Shown in pieces: positions 1 through 7,174 of a stretch of DNA of 35,712 nucleotides. Made by a program: the position numbers and the translations under genes. The DNA is taken from positions 1-35,712 of the forward strand of contig JALVQZ010000154.1 of the NCBI GenBank assembly GCA_027036355.1, read 5' to 3'. The DNA comes from Acidimicrobiia bacterium. GTDB taxonomy: Bacteria; Actinomycetota; Acidimicrobiia; Spongiisociales; UBA5794. The notes below the pieces were generated by a model, which was not told the DNA's origin, ran no database searches, and saw only the letters and a list, made by a program, of their open reading frames with translations. Position 1 is the stretch's first letter. Every line of letters begins with the position of its first letter.

Positions 1-1083
1 CTCCAGCGTTCCAGACGTCGCTTCGGCGAGGTCCCGGAGATCGTCGGGTTCCACACCCAGGTCCCGCAGGCCCGGTTGGAGGCCGATCGACCCCATGAAC
101 GTGCCCACGGCCAGGACGATGTCGGACTGGAGACCGGGATCGTCCATGCCCTCGGCGATCCATCCGGCAACCCGCGCGAACCGGGCCGGCGACGCCGTGG
201 CGGTGATCTCGACCCACGCGGGGAACAACGCCGCCAACCCGGCGCCATGGGGAGTGCCGGTCCTCGCCCCGAGGGGATACTGGAGCCGGTGGGGGAGGCA
301 GGTCGACGAGTTGGCGAGGTTGTAGCCCATCGACATGGCGTGGAAGGACATGACGGCTCTGGCGTCGAGGTCCGTTGGTTCGGCGAGGACCCGAGGAAGG
401 GTCCGGGTGATCTCGCGCACGGCATGTTCGCTGTACCGCGCGGTCATCGGTGTGGCTCGGCGTGAGATGAACGTCTCGACGGCATGGGCGAAGGCGTCGA
501 ATCCCGTGTGTCTGGTGACGGTCGCAGGCAGCCGCAGGGTCAGCTCGGGGTCGACGATCGCGACCGCGGGGATGATGGCCTCGGATCGGATGCCGATCTT
601 GCGTCGCTGGGCCGGCCAGGTGACGATCGCTCCTTTCGACAGTTCCGCTCCCGTTCCGGCCGTCGTCGGGACGGCGACGACCGGGAGGGCGCGTTCGATC
701 GACCGGCTACCGGTGAGGAGATCCTCGGTTCTCCCTCCTGTGGGGGCGACCGCTGCCGCGGCTTTGGCGCAATCCAACGTGCTTCCACCCCCGATCGCCA
801 CGATGACCTCCGCTCCGTGGCGGACCGATCCGGCGGCGACCTCGTCGACCTGGTGGATGGTCGGGTCGGGGTGGATCGTCGAAGGGTGAACCCAGGCGCT
901 CATCCCTGCCTCTTCGAGGCCTCGTTGGGCGTCGTGGAGCCAGCCGGAGCGATGGGCGGTGCCGGACCCGACGATGTACGCGGTCGCACCCAGCGGCGCC
1001 GTGAGCCTCCCGATCTGCTCGAAGACCCCAGGACCGAAGGAGATGCGTGTCGGGCAGTACGAGGAGAACGTCGATGGATGCAC
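1..1083 (-). CDS. Iron-containing (group III) alcohol dehydrogenase, C-terminus cut by window edge
   Basis: NAD(P)-dependent alcohol/aldehyde oxidoreductase of the Fe-ADH family. The frame is open from a GTG at 1083 to base 1 (361 codons). Family members are about 380-390 residues, so only the last few tens are missing. Visible motifs are the nucleotide-binding GGGST, VPTTAGTGAE, and the metal ligands Asp and His in GFDAFAHAVE plus two His in CLPHRLQYPLGARTGTPHG. All four expected ligands are present. The GTG start has an AGGAG Shine-Dalgarno about 9 nt upstream and lies 12 nt after the stop of the FGGY kinase, so the two are probably co-transcribed. The substrate cannot be told. The pairing with a sugar kinase suggests polyol or sugar-aldehyde metabolism, which is an inference. 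Confidence 0.9.
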   Translation of the reverse strand, partial: MHPSTFSSYCPTRISFGPGVFEQIGRLTAPLGATAYIVGSGTAHRSGWLHDAQRGLEEAGMSAWVHPSTIHPDPTIHQVDEVAAGSVRHGAEVIVAIGGGSTLDCAKAAAAVAPTGGRTEDLLTGSRSIERALPVVAVPTTAGTGAELSKGAIVTWPAQRRKIGIRSEAIIPAVAIVDPELTLRLPATVTRHTGFDAFAHAVETFISRRATPMTARYSEHAVREITRTLPRVLAEPTDLDARAVMSFHAMSMGYNLANSSTCLPHRLQYPLGARTGTPHGAGLAALFPAWVEITATASPARFARVAGWIAEGMDDPGLQSDIVLAVGTFMGSIGLQPGLRDLGVEPDDLRDLAEATSGTLE

Positions 1084-1095
1084 TCGCGCGAGCTC

Positions 1096-2634
1096 CTACA
1101 GGTTCTCGGTCATGACGAGCTCGTCGATCCCGAAGCTCTGGAGCCGCTCCAGGAGCTCACGGCGGTGGTCGAACGCGGGAACGAGCGATCGGTAGACCTC
1201 GCGGTACAGCGCGAAGTACTCGTCGTAGACGGCATGGTTGACGTCGTCGGGTTCGTAGACGCGGTCGACGGTGGAGAACCGATCGAAGGCGGCTCGAGGG
1301 TCGTCGATCAGGCCGACGCCATGCATGGCGATGATCGCGGCGCCGATCGACGTGGTCTCGAAGTCGGCGAGCCTGCGCACCGGGATCCCGAGCACGTCGG
1401 CCTTGATCTGATTGGCCGTGTCCAGGCGCGCCAGGCCTCCCGAGACGGTGACCCGTTCGATCGCGACACCGAGATCGGCGAGGACCCCGGCGATGTCCCG
1501 CACCGACAAGGCCACGCTTTCGAGCACGGCTCGGACCATCTGAGGGCGGCCGTGGGCGCGGTTGAGGCCGAAGAAGACCCCACGGCAGGAAGGGTTCCAG
1601 ATGGGCGCGCGTTCCCCCAGCAGGTAGGGGAGGAAGATCAGGCCTCCTGGACACGGTGGCTGGGCGGCGGCTTCGGCTTCGATGGTGGCGTAGGGGTCGG
1701 CTTCGTCGGCGAAGAAGAGCTGCCGAAGCCATTCGATGGTTCCCCCGCCGAGGTTGTTGGACCCGCCGACGAGCCAGGAGCCATCGAGGTGGGGGCTGAT
1801 GTAGATCCGTCCGTCGGGGTCGCTGGGCCGGGACGCGGCGACGGCGCGGAAGCTCGTGACCGTGCCCGAGACGTCTGCGGCGTCGCCGGGCACGAACGCA
1901 CCGGTACCGGTCACCGCGGCCAGAGCGTCGTAGGTCGTCAGCACGACCCTGGTGGCCTTCGGAAGGCCCAGGTCCGCGGCGACCGCCGGCAGCACCCGTC
2001 CGATGTCGGAACCCATCGGCAGGACCCGAGGGAGCTGTCCGACGTGGAACCCGAGGGCATCCAGCAACTCGTCGGGATAGCGGTCCTCGCCGAGGCGGTA
2101 GTGGAACTTCAAGGCGTTGGACGGATCGGTGACCAGCTCTCCGGTGAGGAGCCAGACGAGGTAGTCGCCGGCTCCGAGATAGCAGTGGGTGCGATGTGCG
2201 AGCTCGGGTTCGTGCTTGCGCATCCACATCATCTTGGGGAGCATGAGATCAGGGGAGGGGCGGAGGCCCGTCTCTGCGGCCACCGCGGCGAACTCGGGGG
2301 TCGCGTGGAGCTGTTCGACCTGTCGGGTCGAGCGGGTGTCGGACACGAGGATCGAGGGCCGGAGCGGCGTTCCCCGATCGTCGATGGCGACCAGACACGA
2401 GGCCGATGTCGTGACGGTGAGGTGGCTGACGGCGGCGACGGCGGATCCCAGCTCGCCGACCACGTCGCCCACGACGCGGTACATGAGATCACGCCATTCA
2501 CGCGGGTCCTGTTCGACGAACTCGTTGGACACCTGCGTGTGGATCGGGTACGACGAGCGGGCGAGAACCGTGCCGGCCTCGTCGAAGGCGATGCATCGGA
2601 TGCTCTTCAGCCCCAGGTTGACGACGAGGATCAC
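1096..2634 (-). CDS. FGGY-family carbohydrate kinase
   Basis: ATP-dependent sugar or polyol kinase of the FGGY family (xylulokinase/glycerokinase fold), 512 residues, the usual length. The N-terminal ATPase-fold strand (VVNLGLKSIRCIAFDEAG) resembles the family's phosphate 1 motif. The central YDALAAVTGTGAF contains the presumed catalytic Asp. SGGLARLDTANQIKADVLG followed by ETTSIGAAIIA is the C-terminal FGGY signature and adenosine-binding region. The start is GTG at 2634, with a GGAG about 11 nt upstream. It is the first gene of a minus-strand pair with the iron alcohol dehydrogenase and is divergent from the CDP-glycerol-transferase-like gene. The substrate is not evident; xylulose, ribulose, glycerol or erythritol are all possible. 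Confidence 0.88.
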   Translation of the reverse strand: MILVVNLGLKSIRCIAFDEAGTVLARSSYPIHTQVSNEFVEQDPREWRDLMYRVVGDVVGELGSAVAAVSHLTVTTSASCLVAIDDRGTPLRPSILVSDTRSTRQVEQLHATPEFAAVAAETGLRPSPDLMLPKMMWMRKHEPELAHRTHCYLGAGDYLVWLLTGELVTDPSNALKFHYRLGEDRYPDELLDALGFHVGQLPRVLPMGSDIGRVLPAVAADLGLPKATRVVLTTYDALAAVTGTGAFVPGDAADVSGTVTSFRAVAASRPSDPDGRIYISPHLDGSWLVGGSNNLGGGTIEWLRQLFFADEADPYATIEAEAAAQPPCPGGLIFLPYLLGERAPIWNPSCRGVFFGLNRAHGRPQMVRAVLESVALSVRDIAGVLADLGVAIERVTVSGGLARLDTANQIKADVLGIPVRRLADFETTSIGAAIIAMHGVGLIDDPRAAFDRFSTVDRVYEPDDVNHAVYDEYFALYREVYRSLVPAFDHRRELLERLQSFGIDELVMTENL

Positions 2635-2689
2635 GGTGAGATGGTCTCCAGGCTGGTCGGGACCCGGCGGCGATGCCGAGACGGTCGCC

Positions 2690-2696
2690 TATCGTA
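2690..2696. promoter_or_regulatory. Overlapping divergent -10 elements
   Basis: In the 99-bp gap between the FGGY kinase (minus) and the transferase (plus), TATCGT (2690-2695) reads as a plus-strand TANNNT -10 box. The overlapping ATCGTA (2691-2696) reads as TACGAT on the minus strand. The two promoters would therefore share the same bases. No convincing -35 is seen on either side. Prediction from motif only. Confidence 0.35.
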
Positions 2697-2733
2697 CCGG
2701 ACGGGCAGCCGGATTCCGTTCTCGGGAGGTGTG

Positions 2734-3888
2734 ATGGCGGGGTTCTTCTCGCGGGTGAAAGCCCGCATGAGGGAGATGGAACAGATCAACGCGTTCCGGG
2801 AGATCCCGGCTGCGGAACGACCGATCGTGTTCTACTCCGAGGATGACTATTCGTGGAACCAGCTCGGCCCCTACGTCGATGCGCTCATCGACGATCTCGG
2901 GCGGCCTGTCGTCTACGTCACCTCCGCGGAGGACGATCCGCGTCGGGAAGATCCGCGGGACGCCTTGCGGGTCTTCACCGTCCGGGAGTCCCTGGCGAGT
3001 TTCCTACCGACGATCGATTCGAAGGTGTTCGTCACCACGATGCCCGATCTCGACTCCTTCCACGTCAAGCGACCCGAGAAGGCGACGGTGGTCTACACCT
3101 TCCATTCGCTCAACAGCACCCACATGGCCTACCGGCCCGGCGCGTTCGACGCCTACGACGTCGTCTTCTGCGCCGGTCCACACCAGGTGTCGGAACTCGA
3201 GCGGCGCTTCTCGCAGATCGGGAAGACCGGCTACGAGCTGCGTGAGGTCGGCTACGCGAAGCTCGACGGCATCGCTCGTCGGTTCGCCGCGTACACGCCG
3301 CGGTACCCGGATCGGACGACGATCCTGGTCGCCCCGTCCTGGGGCCCCGACAACGTGCTCGCGGTGGAGGGTGCAGGTCTCGTCGTGGCCCTCGCCGATG
3401 CCGGATTCAGGGTGGTGGTTCGTCCCCATCCGGCGTTCTTCGAGAGCTTGTACCCCGAGGGTCGCCGGATCGTGGCGGAGATCGAAGCGGCGACGGCCGG
3501 ACGTGACGATGTCGTCGTCGAGCGATCGATCGTGTCCGAGGACGCCTTCATGGAGGCCGCGGTGATGATCTCGGACTGGTCGGGAGCGTCTTCGGAGTAC
3601 GCGTTCGCCACGGAGCGACCGGTCCTGTTCATGGACGTTCCTCCGAAGGCCAACGACCCTGCGTGGCGGGAGTTCGGTGTGGAGCCCTTCGAGGCCCGGA
3701 TCCGTGAGGAGATCGGGACGGTCGTGCCGCCGGGGGATCCGGCCGCGGCGGTCGCGGCAGTGGAGGGGCTGCTGGCCGACGGAGCGGGTTTCCGAGAACG
3801 TATCGTCGCCGCACGGGAGCGGTCGGTCTACAACTTCGGTTCGGCGGCACGGGTCGGCGCCGAGATGCTCGCCGAGTTGGCGGACTGA
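2734..3888 (+). CDS. CDP-glycerol:polyglycerophosphate glycerophosphotransferase-like protein
   Basis: Resembles the TagB/TagF superfamily, GT-B-like enzymes that transfer glycerol- or ribitol-phosphate in teichoic-acid or capsule synthesis. 384 residues from ATG 2734, with GGAGG 4 nt before it; an in-frame GTG at 2731 is an alternative. The frame is open far upstream, but that part is antisense to the kinase and is not coding. Supporting motifs: ILVAPSWGPDN (first strand of the C-terminal Rossmann-like domain), VVRPHPAFF, and ISDWSGASSEYAF, which matches the family's conserved S-D-x-S-x-x-x-E-x-x nucleotide-binding segment. There is no signal peptide or membrane span, so it is cytoplasmic or peripheral. 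The real substrate is unknown. Classical wall teichoic acid genes are not nearby. Confidence 0.75.
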   Translation: MAGFFSRVKARMREMEQINAFREIPAAERPIVFYSEDDYSWNQLGPYVDALIDDLGRPVVYVTSAEDDPRREDPRDALRVFTVRESLASFLPTIDSKVFVTTMPDLDSFHVKRPEKATVVYTFHSLNSTHMAYRPGAFDAYDVVFCAGPHQVSELERRFSQIGKTGYELREVGYAKLDGIARRFAAYTPRYPDRTTILVAPSWGPDNVLAVEGAGLVVALADAGFRVVVRPHPAFFESLYPEGRRIVAEIEAATAGRDDVVVERSIVSEDAFMEAAVMISDWSGASSEYAFATERPVLFMDVPPKANDPAWREFGVEPFEARIREEIGTVVPPGDPAAAVAAVEGLLADGAGFRERIVAARERSVYNFGSAARVGAEMLAELAD

Positions 3889-3909
3889 ACCCGCCGGCGG
3901 TCCGAGCGT

Positions 3910-4095
3910 TCAGGAGTCGTCGGAGGCCATCTCGGCCGGCGCCGGAGAGCTCGGCGTCTTGCCGCCGGTCAACACGGCCTTGATCCGGTACCAGAAGCGA
4001 CGAACCAGCATCGCGGCCGCAGCGAACGCCCCGACGATGGACGAGATGATGAGGCTGCTCGTGGCGGGATCGAGGTACGCGATGATCGGTCGCAT
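3910..4095 (-). CDS. Small single-span membrane protein of unknown function
   Basis: 61 residues. The start is ATG 4095 with an excellent AAGGAG 5 nt upstream, which decides it over longer in-frame starts further out. The N-terminal YLDPATSSLI leads into one hydrophobic segment (about residues 9-27), followed by basic RRFWYRIK and a short acidic/polar tail. From memory, small proteins beginning with a YLDPGTGS-like motif and one membrane span recur near envelope polysaccharide and phosphodiester genes. No function is known to me. It converges on the transferase gene with a 21-bp gap and is divergent from the GH26-like gene. Confidence 0.7.
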   Translation of the reverse strand: MRPIIAYLDPATSSLIISSIVGAFAAAAMLVRRFWYRIKAVLTGGKTPSSPAPAEMASDDS

Positions 4096-4154
4096 GGTCG
4101 CTCCTTGTGGGATCGGGTCGAGGATGGACGGATCGTGGAAGATCCGAGACGGCG

Positions 4155-4236
4155 ATGATACCAGGCGCTCGGGCAACGTCCCGGACCGGGCAGCGGAGCG
4201 CCGTCGAGTTGGCGTATACCCGCCCTCCGTTACGCT
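4155..4236. promoter_or_regulatory. Divergent promoter region (small membrane protein / GH26-like gene)
   Basis: Bases 4155-4160 give TATCAT on the minus strand, a good -10 box about 60 nt upstream of the membrane-protein start. On the plus strand, TTGGCG (4209-4214), a 16-bp spacer and TACGCT (4231-4236) form a plausible -35/-10 pair for the secreted GH26-like gene. They predict a leader of about 45 nt with no clear ribosome binding site before ATG 4290. Motif-based prediction. Confidence 0.4.
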
Positions 4237-4289
4237 CGGTTCCTCGTCCCGTCTCAAGTTCCCCCACAGGATCGCCGATCTTCTCACCG

Positions 4290-6074
4290 ATGGCGCCAAC
4301 TCGTACCTCATCGTTCGCTGCCCGTCTCGTGGCGGCCTTGGTCGCCGTCGCGGTGTGGGCGGTCCCGACCTTGCCGGCGACCGCGGCGGAGGTCGCCGCC
4401 GAGGGCACGGTCGAGTCGGGGATCTACTCGGAGGACTTCTTCGCCGCCGCCGATCTCGACGCGTTGGCGTCGGCCGCGGGCGGGCGGGTCACGTTCGCCG
4501 GCACCTTCCACGACGTCACCGAGAACCAGGGCGTTCAGACCCGAACCTGGTCCAACACCAGGGAGTTGCTCGCCGAGGTGTGGCGGGGCAAGGCGACCCC
4601 GTTCGCCAACGTCGTCGTCAAGGCATCGGCAGCCTCGATCGCCTCCGGCGCCCACGACGCCGAGATCGCCGAGTGGGTGTCCCACGTGCAGCAGTACCTC
4701 GACCTGCCCGAGTTCGCCGACGGTCCGGCGCCGAACGTGATCGTCGCCCCGCTCCAGGAAGCCAACGGATCGTGGACCGCGTACGGGTGTGACCCGGGGA
4801 ACTTCAAGGTGGCGTTCCGCAAGTTCGTCGACGAGTTCCGTCGCCGCGGGATCGACGAGACGCAGGTCCGGTTCGCCTTCGCTCCCAACGGATGGACATC
4901 GCCGGGATGCGGCAAGCTCGCCGACTACTACCCGGGCGACGCCTACGTCGACGTGCTCGCGTTCTCCGGGTACAACTTCGGCACCTGCGTGGGGAACGCC
5001 TGGGATCCGGTGAGCTGGGTGATGAGCGGGCCCATCGCCGAACTCCGGGCGATCGACCCGACCAAGCCGATCATCGTCGCCCAGACCGCCGCACCTCGCT
5101 GGGCTTCCTGTGGCGGCGATCAAGCCCAATGGGTCAGGGACCTGTTCGCCTTCCTCGCCGCCGACCGGCAGGTCGCCGCCTTCGTCTGGTGCAACCACGA
5201 CAAGGAGACGGACTGGCGGGTGTGGGACGGCCAGACGGTGTCGCCCGGTTGGAAGGACGCCACGACCCAGGCCACCACGACCTACCGGTGGCCGCTCACC
5301 GACTGGTTCGGCTCCGGCCCGCTGCGGGTCGCTCCGGCGGCACCGATCCCCGGCACGTGCCCCGACGGGCGGACCTGCGACGGGATCGGGTTGGTGGATG
5401 CGGGAGGCCGCTGGACCGTGCGGTCGGGATTGGGATCGGCCGACCCCGTCGCGTCCTTCTATTTCGGGGATCCGGGGGATGTGCCGATGATGGGGGATTG
5501 GGATTGTGATGGGGTGGCGACGCCGGGTCTGTATCGCCAGTCCGACGGGTACGTGTACCTGCGCAACTCGAACACCCAAGGCGTCGCGGATGTCAAGTTC
5601 TTCTTCGGGGATCCCGGCGATGTGCCGTTGGCGGGCGACTTCGACGGTGACGGGTGTGACACGGTGTCGATCTTCCGTCCGTCGGAGGGTCGGGTGTTCG
5701 TGATCAACGAACTGGGCGCCAACGACGGGGGCCTGGGGGCGGCGGAGTTCGATTTCTTCTTCGGGAACCCTGGGGATGTGCCGTTCGTGGGGGATTTCGA
5801 TGGCGATGGGGTCGATTCGGTCGGCCTGTACCGGCGCAGCACGGGGTTCGTGTACTTCCGGGATGCGTTGTCGTCGGGGGTGGCGGATCGGGAGTTCTTC
5901 TATGGGGATCCGGGGGATGTGATCGTGGCGGGGGACTGGGATGGTGATGGTGACGACACGGTGGCGGTGTATCGGCCGTCGACGGGGTCGGTGTACGTCA
6001 ACTTCGACAACGCCCCCGGCATCGCCGACTACACCTTGTACGTCGGTGGCTACGCGACGGTCCTCGCGCCATAG
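4290..6074 (+). CDS. Secreted GH26-like protein with C-terminal FG-GAP-like repeats
   Basis: 594 residues from ATG 4290. This start places a clean signal peptide (Arg, then a hydrophobic run to about residue 30, cleavage near ATAA/E33-34) at the N-terminus. Residues about 40-330 resemble a GH26 (beta-mannanase) TIM barrel. APLQEANGSW (150s) matches the family's H-E-x-N acid/base segment, with Glu158 present. At the position where GH26 nucleophiles usually sit (KPIIVAQTAA) there is Gln265 rather than Glu, so hydrolase activity is doubtful. Residues about 365-590 are four or more repeats with D-x-D-G-D/C-x-D-T-V-x-x-Y/F-R-P/Q-S, a calcium-binding FG-GAP-like beta-propeller type. Probably exported and surface- or polysaccharide-associated. 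Confidence 0.75.
   Translation: MAPTRTSSFAARLVAALVAVAVWAVPTLPATAAEVAAEGTVESGIYSEDFFAAADLDALASAAGGRVTFAGTFHDVTENQGVQTRTWSNTRELLAEVWRGKATPFANVVVKASAASIASGAHDAEIAEWVSHVQQYLDLPEFADGPAPNVIVAPLQEANGSWTAYGCDPGNFKVAFRKFVDEFRRRGIDETQVRFAFAPNGWTSPGCGKLADYYPGDAYVDVLAFSGYNFGTCVGNAWDPVSWVMSGPIAELRAIDPTKPIIVAQTAAPRWASCGGDQAQWVRDLFAFLAADRQVAAFVWCNHDKETDWRVWDGQTVSPGWKDATTQATTTYRWPLTDWFGSGPLRVAPAAPIPGTCPDGRTCDGIGLVDAGGRWTVRSGLGSADPVASFYFGDPGDVPMMGDWDCDGVATPGLYRQSDGYVYLRNSNTQGVADVKFFFGDPGDVPLAGDFDGDGCDTVSIFRPSEGRVFVINELGANDGGLGAAEFDFFFGNPGDVPFVGDFDGDGVDSVGLYRRSTGFVYFRDALSSGVADREFFYGDPGDVIVAGDWDGDGDDTVAVYRPSTGSVYVNFDNAPGIADYTLYVGGYATVLAP
5380..6060 (+). repeat. FG-GAP-like module, copy 1 (C-terminal in GH26-like gene)
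   Basis: DNA for repeated units of about 50 codons with the core G-D-x-D-G-D-G-x-D-T-V. Parts are nearly identical in DNA to the copy in the dehydrogenase gene (opposite strand, 11355-12050), for example the stretches encoding RQSDGYVYLR and FVINELGANDGGLG. From about 5456 to 5990 codon choice shifts from GAC/GGC/GTC to GAT/GGG/GTG, unlike the first part of the same gene. Confidence 0.7.
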
Positions 6075-6090
6075 GGGAGGGATCTCCCGT

Positions 6091-6096
6091 TAGCCT
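6091..6096 (+). promoter_or_regulatory. -10 element for leaderless glycosyltransferase mRNA
   Basis: TAGCCT lies 8 nt before ATG 6105, and no Shine-Dalgarno stands at a workable distance. This spacing predicts that transcription begins at or next to the start codon. The same arrangement recurs at 12279, 19409 and 30637. Confidence 0.45.
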
Positions 6097-6104
6097 CTCG
6101 GTCC

Positions 6105-6800
6105 ATGGACACCGATGCGACGCTCGTCATCGTGCCTGCCTACGACGAGCAGGACTCGGTCGGTGACGTCGTACACCGGGTCCGTGCCCTCGGATTGCCG
6201 TGCCTCGTCGTCGACGACGGCTCCGCCGACGCCACCGCCGACAAGGCGAACGCCGCCGGCGCCACCGTCGTGCGGATGCCGGTCAACACCGGCGTGGGTG
6301 GAGCGCTTCGGGCCGGGTTCCGCTACGCGGTCGAGCACGGATACGGGCGCGCCGTCCAGGTCGACGCCGATCTCCAGCATCCTCCCGAGGCGGTGCCCGA
6401 GCTGTTGGCGGCGCTCGACGGCGGCGCCCAGCTCGCCATCGGGAGCCGTTTCGCCGACGGCTACGAGGTCGGGAAGGCGCGTCGGTGGGCGATGCGGTTC
6501 CTGGCGTTCGTCGTTCGTCTCCGTACCGGGGTGGCCCTCGACGACGTCACCTCGGGGTTCCGAGCCGTCTCGGAGCCGCTCCTGTCCGTGTTCGCCTACC
6601 GCTTCCCGGCCGAGTACCTCGGCGACACCGTCGAAGCGATCCTCATGGCGCATGCCACCGGCGCGACCATCGCCCAGGTGCCCGTCGCGATGGCTCCGAG
6701 GCGCCACGGCGAAGCGACGCCGTCCCTGCGGGCCGGTGGACATCTCGCCCGGCTCGTCGTGGCGTTGATCGCCGGCAAGCCCTCGGAGATGGCGCGATGA
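6105..6800 (+). CDS. Family 2 glycosyltransferase (dolichyl/polyprenyl-phosphate sugar synthase type)
   Basis: 231-residue GT-A glycosyltransferase, probably moving a sugar from a nucleotide sugar to polyprenyl phosphate or a polysaccharide precursor on the inner face of the membrane. Visible are VIVPAYDEQDSVGDV at the N-terminus, VVDDGSADAT, NTGVGGALRAGFRYA, the metal-binding QVDADLQHPPE (DAD in place of DXD), and SRF...DVTSGFRAV. No transmembrane tail is present. The stop overlaps the ATG of the following DUF2304 gene (ATGA), so the two are translationally coupled. GT2 and DUF2304 genes often occur together in envelope polysaccharide loci. Confidence 0.88.
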   Translation: MDTDATLVIVPAYDEQDSVGDVVHRVRALGLPCLVVDDGSADATADKANAAGATVVRMPVNTGVGGALRAGFRYAVEHGYGRAVQVDADLQHPPEAVPELLAALDGGAQLAIGSRFADGYEVGKARRWAMRFLAFVVRLRTGVALDDVTSGFRAVSEPLLSVFAYRFPAEYLGDTVEAILMAHATGATIAQVPVAMAPRRHGEATPSLRAGGHLARLVVALIAGKPSEMAR

Positions 6801-7174
6801 CCGTGGCCGCCCAGACGCTGGTCGTCGTCATCGCCCTCGGGGCGCTGGTGGTCGTGTTGTGGATGGTGCGCCGGGGACTGCTGAAAGAGCGCTTCGCGCT
6901 GATCTGGCTGGCCGTCGGTGTCGGGATGGTGATGCTGGTCCTCGTGCGCCCGTTGCTCGACCGGGTGTCGGAGGCGATCGGGATCCGTTCGGGGACGACG
7001 ACCCTGTTCCTCCTCGCCATCCTGGTGATCCTCGGCATCCTCCTGCAGCTCTCGGTGTCGTTGACGGCGCTCGAGGAGCGTCTCAGGGACCTGGCCGAAG
7101 CGATCGCGCTCGATCGTGTGCGGTCACCCGACGGGGAGCCCGGCGCGCCGGTCGAGGACACGGACGACCGGTAG
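6797..7174 (+). CDS. DUF2304 family membrane protein
   Basis: 125 residues from the ATG that overlaps the glycosyltransferase stop. Three hydrophobic segments (about residues 4-22, 35-52 and 68-88) are joined by short basic loops, with LLKERFALIWLAVGV after the first span, as in DUF2304 proteins. The C-terminus is polar and acidic. Role unknown; by context it works with the upstream glycosyltransferase at the membrane. Its last 51 bp overlap the 3' end of the convergent glycosyltransferase at 7124-8191. Confidence 0.8.
   Translation: MTVAAQTLVVVIALGALVVVLWMVRRGLLKERFALIWLAVGVGMVMLVLVRPLLDRVSEAIGIRSGTTTLFLLAILVILGILLQLSVSLTALEERLRDLAEAIALDRVRSPDGEPGAPVEDTDDR

Noticed and set aside
484-2730. 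Very long open plus-strand frame running into the transferase gene, suggesting a protein above 1,100 residues
   Set aside because: The first two-thirds is antisense to the FGGY kinase and iron dehydrogenase, has low-complexity Arg/Gly/Asp composition and no motif. The real gene begins at the ribosome binding site before 2734.
3892-3901. CCGCCGGCGG palindrome between convergent genes as a bidirectional terminator
   Set aside because: Self-complementary with no loop and no T-run; ordinary for this base composition.
6075-6088. GGGAG-GGAT-CTCCC hairpin after the GH26-like gene as a terminator
   Set aside because: Only 5 bp of stem, no U-run, and it overlaps the -35 region of the next promoter.
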